Of a DNA stretch of 53,215 nt, positions 43,968 to 52,878 are shown in pieces. The stretch's first letter is position 1. Each line of letters opens with the position of its first letter. Under the pieces are notes generated by a model. It had not been told where the DNA came from and did not search any database. It saw nothing but the letters and a program-made list of their open reading frames with translations. The stretch covers positions 1-53,215 of the forward strand of contig CAZOAR010000020.1 in NCBI GenBank assembly GCA_964577985.1, written 5' to 3'. The stretch comes from CAZOAR01 sp964577985. GTDB lineage: Bacteria > Gemmatimonadota > CAZMKB01 > CAZNLH01. The position numbers were made by a program, and so were the translations under genes.

Positions 43968-45839
43968 GTGCGTGCATCTATCGTGGTTGTCGGGGGTGGG
44001 CACGCCGGCTGTGAGGCGGCCGCGGCATCGGCTAGTATGGGAGTTGACACGCTTCTTGTGACGGCGGAGCCGGAAGGTCTGTGCAAAATGTCGTGCAACC
44101 CTGCCATCGGAGGCGTTGGAAAAGGACAGCTTGTCAAGGAGATCGACGCGCTTGGAGGATTGATGGGGCATCTGGCGGACAGCGCGGCCATCCAGTACAA
44201 GGTGCTGAACAGAAAGAAGGGGCCGGCTGTGTGGGGTCTCAGGGCACAGGAGGACCGAAGTAAATATGCAGAAGCCGCAGGGGCCACGCTGGCCGAAGTT
44301 CCCGGGCTGAGGATTGAAAAAGGAAACGCTACGGGCCTGATGATATCCGGGGGCAGGATCAGGGCGGTAATCACAGATTCGCTCGGCGAGATAGAGGCGG
44401 AGGCGGTAATCATAGCCGCCGGGACATTTCTTGGTGGACTGATTCACCGGGGCTCGGATATTTCTTCGGGCGGCCGCCTGGGAGAGGCCGCCGCGCACGG
44501 GATCACAGAGACCCTTGTCGAGGCAGGCCTCAGGGCAAAGAGGTTCAAGACAGGCACACCGCCGAGGGTAGACGGGAAGAGTCTCGACTACTCCCGGTGC
44601 CGGGAGGAGTGGGGCGACGAAACGCCGATTCCTTTCTCCAGTTTCGGCACGGCGTCAACACTGCCGAGAAGGGCCTGCTGGCTGACGGGTACGACCGGCA
44701 AGACCCACGCATTGATCAGGGCGAACATCGACAGGGCTCCCCTCTTCACTGGCCAGATCCACGCTACGGGACCCAGATCCTGTCCCTCCGTAGAGGACAA
44801 GGTGATGCGGTTCTCCGGGCGCGAAACGCATCAGGTCTATATAGAACCGGAGGGCCTCAACACTGACGAGGTATATCTCAACGGACTATCGACAAGCTTG
44901 CCGGCGGATGTTCAGGAGAGAATGGTCGCGACCGTTCCCGGTCTGGAGGAGGCAAGAATTACGCAATACGGTTACGCGATTGAATATGACTACTTCCCTC
45001 CGCAGCAACTCAAGTCCTCCCTGGAAACAAAGAAGATCAAACGCCTTTACCTCGCCGGACAGATAAACGGGACGACAGGATATGAGGAGGCTGGAGCGCT
45101 TGGCCTTATGGCGGGCATAAATGCCGCTCTTGCCGTGAAGGGTGACCCGCCGGTGGTTCTGGAAAGGACCAGGGCGTATATTGGGGTGCTGGTTGACGAT
45201 CTCGTAACCCGGGGGGTTGACTACCCATACAGGGTCTATACGTCAAGAGCCGAAGCCCGCCTTATGTTGAGAAATGATAACGCCGACCTCCGACTGTCAG
45301 GGCTTGGCAGGGCCCTGGGGGTGCTCGACGAGGAAAGATACTGTCGTGTGGAAGAAAAGAAACGCCAGATCGAGACCTTGCGCCGGAAACTTGCGCTGAC
45401 CTCCTGGAGCCGGGACAGGCTCGACGAAGTAGTAGGCAAAACGCACAACGAGCGATTCAGGACGAGTCAGAAGCTGGAAGTTGTTCTGAGAAGGCCGGGC
45501 GTTACACTGGAGACCCTTATGAAAGGGGGCTTGCGAGATGAAGTAGGCCCGGTTCGTGAATCAGCCGCACGAGAGGCGGAGCTCCTGGTAAAATACGAAG
45601 GTTACGTAAGGCGTGGGGAAATGGAGGCGAAGAGGCTGCAAGAAGCAGAGAGAATAGTTATCCCCGATGATCTGGACTATCTCTCACTGCAGAACGTTAC
45701 CATCGTTGCGCGAGAGAAACTCAACGATGTTAGACCCGTGAGCCTCGGCCAGGCGTCTCGAATCCCTGGTGTAACGCCGAACGACCTGGGCGTTCTGGCG
45801 ATAGTAATCGAAAAAATGCGAAGAACAGGGCGGGGCTGA
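43968..45839 (+). CDS. mnmG: tRNA uridine-5-carboxymethylaminomethyl modification enzyme MnmG
   Basis: A 623-residue FAD enzyme, partner of MnmE. The FAD-binding motif is VVGGGHAGCEAA at the start, followed by CNPAIGGVGKGQLVKEIDALGG and the GTPPRVDG block. The C-terminal helical domain ends with ASRIPGVTPNDLGVLAI. GTG 43968 was chosen because AGGAGG lies seven bases upstream; the frame reaches back into mnmE without purpose. rsmG, which often follows mnmG, is absent here. Confidence 0.98.
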   Translation: MRASIVVVGGGHAGCEAAAASASMGVDTLLVTAEPEGLCKMSCNPAIGGVGKGQLVKEIDALGGLMGHLADSAAIQYKVLNRKKGPAVWGLRAQEDRSKYAEAAGATLAEVPGLRIEKGNATGLMISGGRIRAVITDSLGEIEAEAVIIAAGTFLGGLIHRGSDISSGGRLGEAAAHGITETLVEAGLRAKRFKTGTPPRVDGKSLDYSRCREEWGDETPIPFSSFGTASTLPRRACWLTGTTGKTHALIRANIDRAPLFTGQIHATGPRSCPSVEDKVMRFSGRETHQVYIEPEGLNTDEVYLNGLSTSLPADVQERMVATVPGLEEARITQYGYAIEYDYFPPQQLKSSLETKKIKRLYLAGQINGTTGYEEAGALGLMAGINAALAVKGDPPVVLERTRAYIGVLVDDLVTRGVDYPYRVYTSRAEARLMLRNDNADLRLSGLGRALGVLDEERYCRVEEKKRQIETLRRKLALTSWSRDRLDEVVGKTHNERFRTSQKLEVVLRRPGVTLETLMKGGLRDEVGPVRESAAREAELLVKYEGYVRRGEMEAKRLQEAERIVIPDDLDYLSLQNVTIVAREKLNDVRPVSLGQASRIPGVTPNDLGVLAIVIEKMRRTGRG

Positions 45840-45843
45840 CAGC

Positions 45844-46003
45844 AATTATACAATGCGGAGAGCTTGTTTTTGTGATTTTGAGGTGCTGTTATGGGAAAAC
45901 CGTGGCGATTTGTGGTCCTTCCGTGGGTGGTGGATGACCTGTGCGGGGTGAAAGGCCGCGGTGGCGTCAATGAAAAATAACAAGGCCTGAGCATTGTATA
46001 ATT
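45844..46003. repeat. 160-bp element with 13-bp perfect terminal inverted repeats
   Basis: AATTATACAATGC at 45844-45856 recurs as its exact complement at 45991-46003. The repeat extends imperfectly inward (a shared CTTGTT block), giving about 24 of 31 matching positions. The interior holds a 29-codon open frame (45891-45980) with GAGG upstream. It resembles a miniature inverted-repeat element or a long hairpin between the convergent mnmG and radical SAM genes. No target duplication is obvious. Confidence 0.55.
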
Positions 46004-46053
46004 CGCGAGGCCAGGCCCTCCGGGGATGAGATGACGCACTTTTGCCATAAAGA

Positions 46054-46069
46054 TGTTTCACGTGAAACG
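46054..46069. promoter_or_regulatory. parS: parS centromere-like site
   Basis: TGTTTCACGTGAAACG matches the widely conserved ParB-binding consensus in 15 of 16 positions, with an intact 14-bp palindromic core at 46055-46068. It lies about 8 kb from the presumed oriC and 4 kb from parA and parB, outside coding sequence. Confidence 0.92.
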
Positions 46070-46079
46070 ACGAACAATG

Positions 46080-48662
46080 CTACGCAGGGACTACCCCGCC
46101 ATGGGAAGACGAGAGAGGCTCTTCGGAAAGAAGCCTTTTTCTGGTGAAGAAGATGGTTGCCGCCGCTTCGCGGTCAAGGGAGAAGACCCGGGTAAAGAGG
46201 AAGAGAGGAGGTGCGCTGTCAAGGATGCGGGAGAGAAATGAAATGGTTGGGGGGCTGTCGCACAAAAGAGTCGGAGAACGAAGAGCGTGTTTGATGTCGA
46301 CATCGCGCGTGCGTCCCTTGCGCGACAGGGTCGCGGGCATTGAGGCACTCTCCTCGAAGCGTTCTATGCTGGCGGCGAGAGCTGCGAGCGTTGGATGTGT
46401 GCCCGGGATGACGGCCTCATAGTCTCCCCATGAGAGAAGAGAGGCGAGAGCGGGGGCTCCCGGGTCTGCGGGCTCAGCGCTCAGAATCAGGAGGCCCTCA
46501 GGAAGAAAGGTGTTGAGAGAAAGGATAGGCTCGGACCCGGAGGGATGAGAGAGAAAGATGTCCAGCTGTTCGTTTTCTCCGGCGAAACCCGTGGGAAGGG
46601 CTGGACCGGATGAGATTCTGGGGCGCGGGGACCGACCCCGGGTGTAGGCGATCGGCAGGCCTTCGGCCCTCATGGCGCGGACGAAGAGCTGCATTATGTC
46701 GAGGTGGGAGAGAAAGCGAACGGCCCCTTTCTTCTGAAAAACGAGGCGCCAGCGAAACGTCGTCGACGAGGATGAAGAGTTCGGAGCGACGGAAGGTACT
46801 CGAGAGGAGGTGCGCTCGGGCTGAGCGGGCAGGAGGACGTTGTCGTCGGGCGCTCCGGTTACTCCGCATCCGTGACAACCGCTCCACCGGCAGTCGTCCG
46901 TTGTCTGAGCTTGAGAGGCGAGGCGCCTTTCACGTAGAAGGTAGTGCTTGCCCACCTGGAGGTCGATGTGCTCCCAGGGAAGAACTTGAGACTCCCCTCT
47001 CTCCGCGAGATACGCCTCGGGTGGCACGCCACAGGATGCCATAGCTTCTTCCCACTTCGACGAGTTGAACTGTTCCGTCCATTCATCAAAACGGCAACCG
47101 ATAGACCACGCCTCATGGATCACCTCTGCTGTTCTACGGTCACCCCTGGCGAGGAACGCCTCCAGAGAAGAGGATGCCACGGAGTGCCACTTGACCCTGA
47201 TTCCTTTTCTGTTGAGCCTGAGCCTGATTTTGCTGATGTTATCCTTGAGTACCTGGCGGTCTCCAAAGGCCTCCCACTGGAAAGGCGTGTGGGGCTTAGG
47301 GACGAAAATGCCCACACTGACATTCAGTCTATTCCTGCGGCTGACCCCACGCGCGACATCATGGATCGAGAGGGCGAGATCAATTATTCCATCAATGTCC
47401 TCGCTCGTCTCCGTGGGAAGGCCCACCATGAAATAGCACTTGATGAGCTGCCACCCCTTCTCGTAAGCCGTCCGGGCTGTCTCGAGAATCTTATCGCGGT
47501 CGATCTGCTTGTTAATGACGCGCCTGAGTCGGTCTGTTCCTGCCTCGGGTGCGAAAGTCAACCCGGTTCTCTTTATATCGGAGACCATCTCTGCCAGGGA
47601 GAGAGAAAAGTTGTCCACGCGCAGTGAAGGCAGAGAGCAGGAGACCCCCTTCTCGATCAACTCGTCCCTCAAGCCCCCGAGTAGGCCATCTATATTTGTA
47701 TAGTCGGAACTTGAAAGGGAAAGAAGCCCTATCTCTTCCCAGCCACCGCTGGAGAGCCCGGACGCGATCCGGGTGCGGATAGCCTCGGTCGAGTTTTCCC
47801 TCACCGGGCGGTAGAAAAAGCCCGCGTGGCAGAAACGGCATCCACGGGTACACCCTCTGAAGAGCTCAATATCCAGGCGGTCCTGGACAACCCGCGAAAG
47901 AGGGACAATGGGCCTCAGGGCATACGAGTCGTCATGCAGTTCTGCAGGAAAACGCTTCCTGATGCGGTAGGGCAGGCTCGTCCTCACAGGCTTGAGGCCC
48001 TCGTACTCCCCCGAGGCGTCGTAAGACGGCGTGTATAAGCTCGGCACATACACGCCATCGATGGATGAGAGCTCCAGCAGACGGTCTTCACGAGGAGATT
48101 CGCGACGTTTTGCGTCGCCAGTGCATACAATGATTTCCCCGATGACATCCTCTCCTTCGCCGATTACGAACGCGTCGAAAAAAGGCGCCAGCGGTTCGGG
48201 ATTTGACGCGCACGGCCCACCACCGATCACGAGTGGGTCGCGAGGACCACGGTCGCAGCTTCTGATGGGGATGTCCCCGAGATCCAGCATTGTCAGGACA
48301 TTGGTGTACATCAGCTCGTGCATGAGAGAAAAACCAACGATGTCAAATAGCTTGAGCGGCATACCCGTTTCAAGCCCCCAGAGGGGCAGAGCTTTTCGCC
48401 TCATCTGTGACTCCATGTCGACCCAGGGAGCGAACACCCTGTCCGCGAGGGAATCAACGCGCGAATTGATGATGTGGTAGAGCATCTTGATTCCCAGATG
48501 AGACATTCCTATCTCGTAGACCTCCGGGAAAGAGAGCGCGACCGTTACATCCACAGCGGAAGGGTCTTTGCCCGCGAGGTTCCGTTCGGCCCCGATGTAT
48601 CGAGATGGTCTCTGGACCAGCGATAGGATCGAGTGGAGCTCTCTGTCGATATCTATGCGCAT
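46080..48662 (-). CDS. Radical SAM protein fused to a DUF2344 domain
   Basis: An 860-residue fusion. The N-terminal part is a radical SAM protein of the B12-binding-domain type (TIGR03960-like): a cobalamin-binding-like region (about 25-190), then the cluster motif C271-T-R-G-C275-R-F-C278-H. A cysteine-rich segment CRWSGCHGCG (about 620) precedes a linker. The last 220 residues, from WRLVFQKKGAVRFLSHLDIMQLFVRAMRA, are DUF2344 (TIGR03936-like). The two occur as neighbours or fusions in many bacteria, often near ribonuclease G; the reaction is not known to me. It is monocistronic, and its 3' end lies 10 bases from parS. Confidence 0.9.
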   Translation of the reverse strand: MRIDIDRELHSILSLVQRPSRYIGAERNLAGKDPSAVDVTVALSFPEVYEIGMSHLGIKMLYHIINSRVDSLADRVFAPWVDMESQMRRKALPLWGLETGMPLKLFDIVGFSLMHELMYTNVLTMLDLGDIPIRSCDRGPRDPLVIGGGPCASNPEPLAPFFDAFVIGEGEDVIGEIIVCTGDAKRRESPREDRLLELSSIDGVYVPSLYTPSYDASGEYEGLKPVRTSLPYRIRKRFPAELHDDSYALRPIVPLSRVVQDRLDIELFRGCTRGCRFCHAGFFYRPVRENSTEAIRTRIASGLSSGGWEEIGLLSLSSSDYTNIDGLLGGLRDELIEKGVSCSLPSLRVDNFSLSLAEMVSDIKRTGLTFAPEAGTDRLRRVINKQIDRDKILETARTAYEKGWQLIKCYFMVGLPTETSEDIDGIIDLALSIHDVARGVSRRNRLNVSVGIFVPKPHTPFQWEAFGDRQVLKDNISKIRLRLNRKGIRVKWHSVASSSLEAFLARGDRRTAEVIHEAWSIGCRFDEWTEQFNSSKWEEAMASCGVPPEAYLAERGESQVLPWEHIDLQVGKHYLLRERRLASQAQTTDDCRWSGCHGCGVTGAPDDNVLLPAQPERTSSRVPSVAPNSSSSSTTFRWRLVFQKKGAVRFLSHLDIMQLFVRAMRAEGLPIAYTRGRSPRPRISSGPALPTGFAGENEQLDIFLSHPSGSEPILSLNTFLPEGLLILSAEPADPGAPALASLLSWGDYEAVIPGTHPTLAALAASIERFEESASMPATLSRKGRTRDVDIKHALRSPTLLCDSPPTISFLSRILDSAPPLFLFTRVFSLDREAAATIFFTRKRLLSEEPLSSSHGGVVPA

Positions 48663-48714
48663 TCTTGTCCTGGTCGACTCCTGCAGAAGATTCTATCGGG
48701 CGTTCTTTTGAGAA

Positions 48715-48743
48715 AGTATAGAGCTGCTCAATGATCAAGTCAA
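48715..48743 (-). promoter_or_regulatory. Promoter for the radical SAM gene
   Basis: On the minus strand TTGACT (48743-48738), 17 bases, then TATACT (48720-48715, five of six). The leader is about 45 bases. Confidence 0.6.
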
Positions 48744-48770
48744 GGCAGGGAAGCGTTCGCGATAAAAGAC

Positions 48771-48799
48771 TTGACAAGCATCTGGGGGGACAATAGACT
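48771..48799 (+). promoter_or_regulatory. Promoter for the FlgD-tailed secreted protein
   Basis: TTGACA (48771-48776), 17 bases, then TAGACT (48794-48799). It is back-to-back with the radical SAM promoter, the -35 elements 27 bases apart. Confidence 0.55.
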
Positions 48800-48876
48800 T
48801 GAACTCAATAATATCAAGGGCCCAAAACACTTAAGAGGAAGTGAGCCTTCTCACCCGCGCGAAAGGAGCAGTGCCG

Positions 48877-49779
48877 ATGGCAACATTCAGTAAATCGTGT
48901 TGTCTCAACGTCACATTGTGTCTGGTGTTTGTTTGCCTTGTCCTGGTGCCCGGGGAACTGGAGGCCCGCCTGGGGGGAACGGCGCGTGATTATTTCACTC
49001 CTGCGGAAAACGCCGCGCTGAACTGGAGTCCAGGTGCGGAGCTCCTTTATCTGGCTGGAGGCGGAGACGACATGCACGTCGCCGGCGAGGCTCTCGTGTG
49101 GACGTACTTTTTCGAATCCACATCTGAGGATTCCATATATATGGTCGTTGTGAGCCTGGGGATCATCGCGCTGGAACAGGCGGTGACGGACACGTTTTCC
49201 ATCCTTCAGCCCCTTCCATCAAACTGGATAGACAGTGATGACGCGGTCTGGGTGGCGGAGGACAACGGCGGAAGCAATTTCAGGGCAAGCACTGGATCGG
49301 ACATCATAGTGGCGGGGGCAGGGATTGGGCTCTACGTCCAGGAACTGGAGCGGCCGGTGTGGCTCGTTACATACATGGACACGACATCGGTAACATCGAT
49401 GTTGTTTGTTTACGTGGATGCGGTGACCGGCGAGTGGATAAACACCCAGGGGCTGGGTGTCGGAGACGGCGGAGCCGCGGGTCCGGCGCCGCCGAAGGCG
49501 TTTACGCTCAGCCAGAACTATCCCAACCCCTTCAATCCGAGCACGAACTTGACATTCACGGTACCGACCGGGGCGTCGGCGGATGTGAGGCTAGAGGTGT
49601 TCGATGTCCGGGGCAGACGAAGAAGGACGCTTTTCAAAGGGGAAAAAAAGCCCGGGACTTATGAAATCCACTGGGATGGCAGGAACCAGGAGGGCGCGGC
49701 CGTTGAGTCCGGGACCTATCTGGCGAGACTCACCGCGGGTCAGGATCGCATCGTCAGAAAGATGATACTTCTCAAGTGA
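48877..49779 (+). CDS. Secreted protein with FlgD-like C-terminal tail
   Basis: A 300-residue exported protein. The signal peptide covers about residues 1-30 with a long hydrophobic core (LCLVFVCLVLVPG). The middle (about 35-200) is an unrecognised beta-rich domain. The last 95 residues are a FlgD-like Ig tail: PKAFTLSQNYPNPFNPST, LEVFDVRGR, GTYEIHWDGRN, and a closing RKMILLK. It matches the tail of the metallopeptidase at 662-2890 almost block by block, so both are likely cargo of the same secretion route. ATG 48877 was chosen over GTG 48841 because GAAAGGAG precedes it and it places the signal peptide at the start. Confidence 0.82.
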   Translation: MATFSKSCCLNVTLCLVFVCLVLVPGELEARLGGTARDYFTPAENAALNWSPGAELLYLAGGGDDMHVAGEALVWTYFFESTSEDSIYMVVVSLGIIALEQAVTDTFSILQPLPSNWIDSDDAVWVAEDNGGSNFRASTGSDIIVAGAGIGLYVQELERPVWLVTYMDTTSVTSMLFVYVDAVTGEWINTQGLGVGDGGAAGPAPPKAFTLSQNYPNPFNPSTNLTFTVPTGASADVRLEVFDVRGRRRRTLFKGEKKPGTYEIHWDGRNQEGAAVESGTYLARLTAGQDRIVRKMILLK

Positions 49780-49801
49780 ATCCTCCGTGAGGAGGGTGGC
49801 T

Positions 49802-49829
49802 TTGACATTGGCACCCCCGCCATTATATT
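49802..49829 (+). promoter_or_regulatory. parAB promoter
   Basis: TTGACA (49802-49807), 16 bases, then TATATT (49824-49829). A start near 49836 gives a leader of about 45 bases to the parA ATG. A small CCTCC/GGAGG hairpin at 49782-49795 separates it from the preceding gene. Confidence 0.65.
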
Positions 49830-49880
49830 CTATTGTTCCGGGACTTCCGGCCGCACGTGTGTTCTTTCAGGGGATTCCAC

Positions 49881-50666
49881 ATGGGTAAGACAATAGCGAT
49901 TGCCAATCAGAAGGGTGGGGTCGGAAAGACGACTACGGCCGTGAACCTCTCTTCCTGCCTTGCCGTAGCGGAGAAGAGAACACTTCTCATAGACATCGAC
50001 CCTCAGGCAAACTCTTGCAGCGGCCTTGGCATCGAGCGGGACAAGAGCGAGGCGAGCATCTATGAGGTACTCGTGGCCAACGTCCCCCTGGAGGATGTGC
50101 TCGTGGCGACGTCGATTCCTTTTCTTCAAGTCGCACCCTCGAACGTCAATCTCACTGGAGCCGAGATCGAACTTGTAAGCACAATGGCCCGGGAGGCGAA
50201 GCTCAGGAGGGCGATTGAACCGATGAAGGAGGAGTACGACTACGTCATCGTGGATTGTCCACCGTCGCTGGGCCTGCTGACCCTGAATACGTTGACGGCT
50301 GCCGATTCCGTGCTAATCCCGATTCAGTGCGAATATTACGCGCTGGAGGGACTCAGTCAACTTCTCAACATGGTGCGGCTGGTTCAGAAGAACCTGAACC
50401 AGAAACTGAAGATCGAGGGTGTGCTCCTGACGATGTACGACTCGAGACTGAATCTGTCAAGACAAGTCGCCAGAGAAGTCAATGAGTATTTTGGAGAAAA
50501 GGTCTATGCGACGGTGATACCCAGAAACGTGAGACTGTCAGAGGCCCCGAGCTTCGGGAAACCGATCATATTGTATGACATCTTCAGCAGTGGAGCAAAG
50601 GGGTACATGAAGCTTGCGAAGGAGGTGATTGAACGATGCAGAAACGGAGACTCGGCAGAGGATTAG
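49881..50666 (+). CDS. parA: Chromosome-partitioning ATPase ParA (Soj family)
   Basis: A 261-residue deviant Walker-A ATPase. It starts KTIAIANQ followed by K11-GGVGKTTT, then LLIDIDPQANSCSGLG and VIVDCPPSLGLLTLN. It forms ATP-dependent dimers on DNA that move ParB-parS complexes apart. ATG 49881 was chosen because AGGGG precedes it and the family begins exactly here. parB overlaps its end by 31 bases, so the two are co-translated. Confidence 0.97.
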   Translation: MGKTIAIANQKGGVGKTTTAVNLSSCLAVAEKRTLLIDIDPQANSCSGLGIERDKSEASIYEVLVANVPLEDVLVATSIPFLQVAPSNVNLTGAEIELVSTMAREAKLRRAIEPMKEEYDYVIVDCPPSLGLLTLNTLTAADSVLIPIQCEYYALEGLSQLLNMVRLVQKNLNQKLKIEGVLLTMYDSRLNLSRQVAREVNEYFGEKVYATVIPRNVRLSEAPSFGKPIILYDIFSSGAKGYMKLAKEVIERCRNGDSAED

Positions 50667-51481
50667 GCGCCCTGATCAGTGAGTCGGGGAAGGAGAGGGG
50701 GCTTCTGGACATCTCGATCAGCGAGATCCGCCCGAACCCGTATCAGCCGAGGTCGGATTTTGACAGCGATAAAATCGAGGAGCTGGCGAGATCGATAGAA
50801 GAGAAAGGGGTCCTTCAGCCGCTGATTGTTTCGAAGCGTGAGGACGGCTACGATCTTATTGTCGGAGAGCGGCGCTTGAGGGCGGCAGGAAGGGCCGGGC
50901 TTTCGAGTGTACCATGTTTGATCATGGAGCTTCCGGAGGAGGAACTCCTCGAGATCGCTCTGGTCGAAAACCTTCAGAGAGAAGACCTTGATCCCGTTGA
51001 AGAGGCCAGGGCATACTCGCAGATGATAGAGAAATTCGAGCTCAGCCAGGCAGACGTGGCGGAGAAGGTCGGCAAGAACCGTTCGACCATAGCGAACGCA
51101 CTCCGACTCCTGAACCTGCCCCCGGAGGTCCAGGAATTGCTGCAGGACGGAAAGCTGAGCGCAGGGCATGCGCGCACACTACTCGGGATCGAGGGCGCGG
51201 AAAACCAGATAAATGCCGCTAATGCCATGGTAGATCGAGGCTTAAGTGTGAGAGAGGCGGAAGAGGACCGGCGAACGAGGCAGGAACGGTCATCTGCCGC
51301 GGGCGAGAGAAAGAGTCGCAAGGCGGTGGACCCCCGAATCAGGCGGGTGGAGGAAGAACTTCAGCGTCATTTTGGCACGCTGGTCAAACTCAAGGGCTCG
51401 CAGAAGGGTAGCATCGTAATAAAGTATTATTCGATGGAAGACTTGAACAGGATCCTGGACATCCTCAGGATTGAAATCTGA
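50636..51481 (+). CDS. parB: Chromosome-partitioning protein ParB
   Basis: A 281-residue CTPase clamp that loads at parS. It starts with RRLGRGLGALIS (the ParA-stimulating region). NPYQPR and the CTP-binding box G77-E-R-R80-LRAA follow, then ENLQREDLDPVEEA. The helix-turn-helix LSQADVAEKVGKNRSTIANALRLL is at about 135-160, and a dimerisation domain closes the protein. A matching parS lies at 46054-46069. The overlap with parA is typical of the pair. Confidence 0.97.
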   Translation: MQKRRLGRGLGALISESGKERGLLDISISEIRPNPYQPRSDFDSDKIEELARSIEEKGVLQPLIVSKREDGYDLIVGERRLRAAGRAGLSSVPCLIMELPEEELLEIALVENLQREDLDPVEEARAYSQMIEKFELSQADVAEKVGKNRSTIANALRLLNLPPEVQELLQDGKLSAGHARTLLGIEGAENQINAANAMVDRGLSVREAEEDRRTRQERSSAAGERKSRKAVDPRIRRVEEELQRHFGTLVKLKGSQKGSIVIKYYSMEDLNRILDILRIEI

Positions 51482-51490
51482 GGGCGGCCG

Positions 51491-52357
51491 TTGTCGAGAA
51501 GAGACCTTTCAGTCATTATTGTCCCACACGACAGGGAGCATTCCAGGACGATTGAGACGTCTTACCGTCGCCTGAAAATCGTGGGCGGATTGCTGGTTAT
51601 TGTGGTTGCCGGCATTGCCGTCGCGCTGGTACACTACAGCCTGCTCCTGAGAAGAACGGGAGAAATGGAAGAGCTGAGGGAAGAGAATCTTGCCTTGAGG
51701 AAAAGGACCGCGCTCATGGATGAACTCAACCTCAGGCTCAAGGGATATGAAACGTATGTGGAGAGGATCAACACGCTTCTAGGGGTTAGTATTAAGGACA
51801 CGGGAGGATCTTATGGGGAAGAAGAGACAGAAGTATCCCCTGCAGCTCGAAAAGAGAAGGAGGCTATAGCCGCCAATAAAGAGAAAGCCCTTTTTGTCAT
51901 ATCCCTGGAACGAGAGATCCCCTCGGAATGGCCCCTGACACGTCGCGGATTTGTCACCAGGGGTTATGTCTGGGACTCTTCATATCATCCGGGAATCGAT
52001 ATTGCCGTCCCCGTGAATACGCCGGTTCGGGCGACGGCCTCTGGACTTGTGGTTGATCAGGGGTGGGACAACATTTACGGTAATTATGTCAAGCTCAGGC
52101 ATGGAGAGGGTTATACGACAGTTTACAGTCACAACTCCAGGGTGATAGTCCGCGAAGGAGAATGGGTGCGCAATGGTGACATAATCGCTTTCAGCGGAAA
52201 TACGGGTCGGAGTACCGCGCCCCACCTTCATTATGAAGTGAGGTTCAAGGGAATAGCTGTCGATCCTCAACCGTTTCTTCTCGGAAACCGGAAAGAGAGC
52301 GGCAGCGAAGACGTCGGAGAAAAAGAGAAAGGGGATTCAATTGTTGAAGAAGGATGA
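51491..52357 (+). CDS. Membrane-anchored M23 peptidase beside bactofilin
   Basis: A 288-residue protein with one transmembrane segment (about 30-48), a coiled coil (about 55-95) and a C-terminal M23 domain with H166-P-G-I-D170 and H245-L-H247. All zinc ligands are present. The TTG start lies nine bases after parB. M23 peptidases encoded next to bactofilins act with them to shape the cell wall in several bacteria, and this gene overlaps the bactofilin gene. It resembles the M23 protein at 30954-31883 in layout. Confidence 0.9.
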   Translation: MSRRDLSVIIVPHDREHSRTIETSYRRLKIVGGLLVIVVAGIAVALVHYSLLLRRTGEMEELREENLALRKRTALMDELNLRLKGYETYVERINTLLGVSIKDTGGSYGEEETEVSPAARKEKEAIAANKEKALFVISLEREIPSEWPLTRRGFVTRGYVWDSSYHPGIDIAVPVNTPVRATASGLVVDQGWDNIYGNYVKLRHGEGYTTVYSHNSRVIVREGEWVRNGDIIAFSGNTGRSTAPHLHYEVRFKGIAVDPQPFLLGNRKESGSEDVGEKEKGDSIVEEG

Positions 52358-52754
52358 GAGAGAAAGAGAGACCGGGAAGATAAACTCCATAGTCGGTCCC
52401 GGGACAAAATTCAATGGCGATTGTGATGTTGAAGGTACTATTCGGATCGACGGTGAGTTCGAGGGAAAGTTGAGGGTTACGAAGGTTGTCATCGTCGGTA
52501 AGTCGGGTGTGGTCAGGGGCGACGTCAAGAGCGCGGAAGTTATTGTCGGCGGCAAGGTTCTTGGCACCATCGTGGGTGAAGCCAGGGTTGAACTGCAGGC
52601 CGGAGCTCATATCGAAGGTGATATCCAGACGAAGAGCCTGATTGTCGATGAGGGTGTGTTTTTCCACGGCGCATGCAAAATGAAAGAAGATGGGTCCTCC
52701 GGATTCAAGGTCGTTGAGCGTAAAGGCGCGGACGAAATAAAAGTTAACAAGTAA
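52341..52754 (+). CDS. Bactofilin (polymer-forming cytoskeletal protein)
   Basis: A 137-residue protein with a central right-handed beta-helix: short repeats such as GDCDVEGTIRIDGEFEG, then SGVVRGDVKSAEVIVGG, KVLGTI and AHIEGDI, spanning about residues 18-115. The flanks are charged and disordered. Bactofilins polymerise without nucleotide and act as scaffolds for wall enzymes or for ParABS positioning. Both kinds of partner are encoded directly upstream. The TTG start at 52341 overlaps the end of the M23 gene; a second TTG at 52344 is possible. Confidence 0.93.
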   Translation: MLKKDERERETGKINSIVGPGTKFNGDCDVEGTIRIDGEFEGKLRVTKVVIVGKSGVVRGDVKSAEVIVGGKVLGTIVGEARVELQAGAHIEGDIQTKSLIVDEGVFFHGACKMKEDGSSGFKVVERKGADEIKVNK

Positions 52755-52878
52755 TTGAAGGTGAAAGACTTGATGGCTCTTTTTGTGGAGGAAACAGGGA
52801 TCGGCTGGCGGGCCGCGTTAGCTCATAACCTTCAGCAGGACAAGCAGTTGCGGGCCTGCCCGCGAAGGGGGGGGAAAG

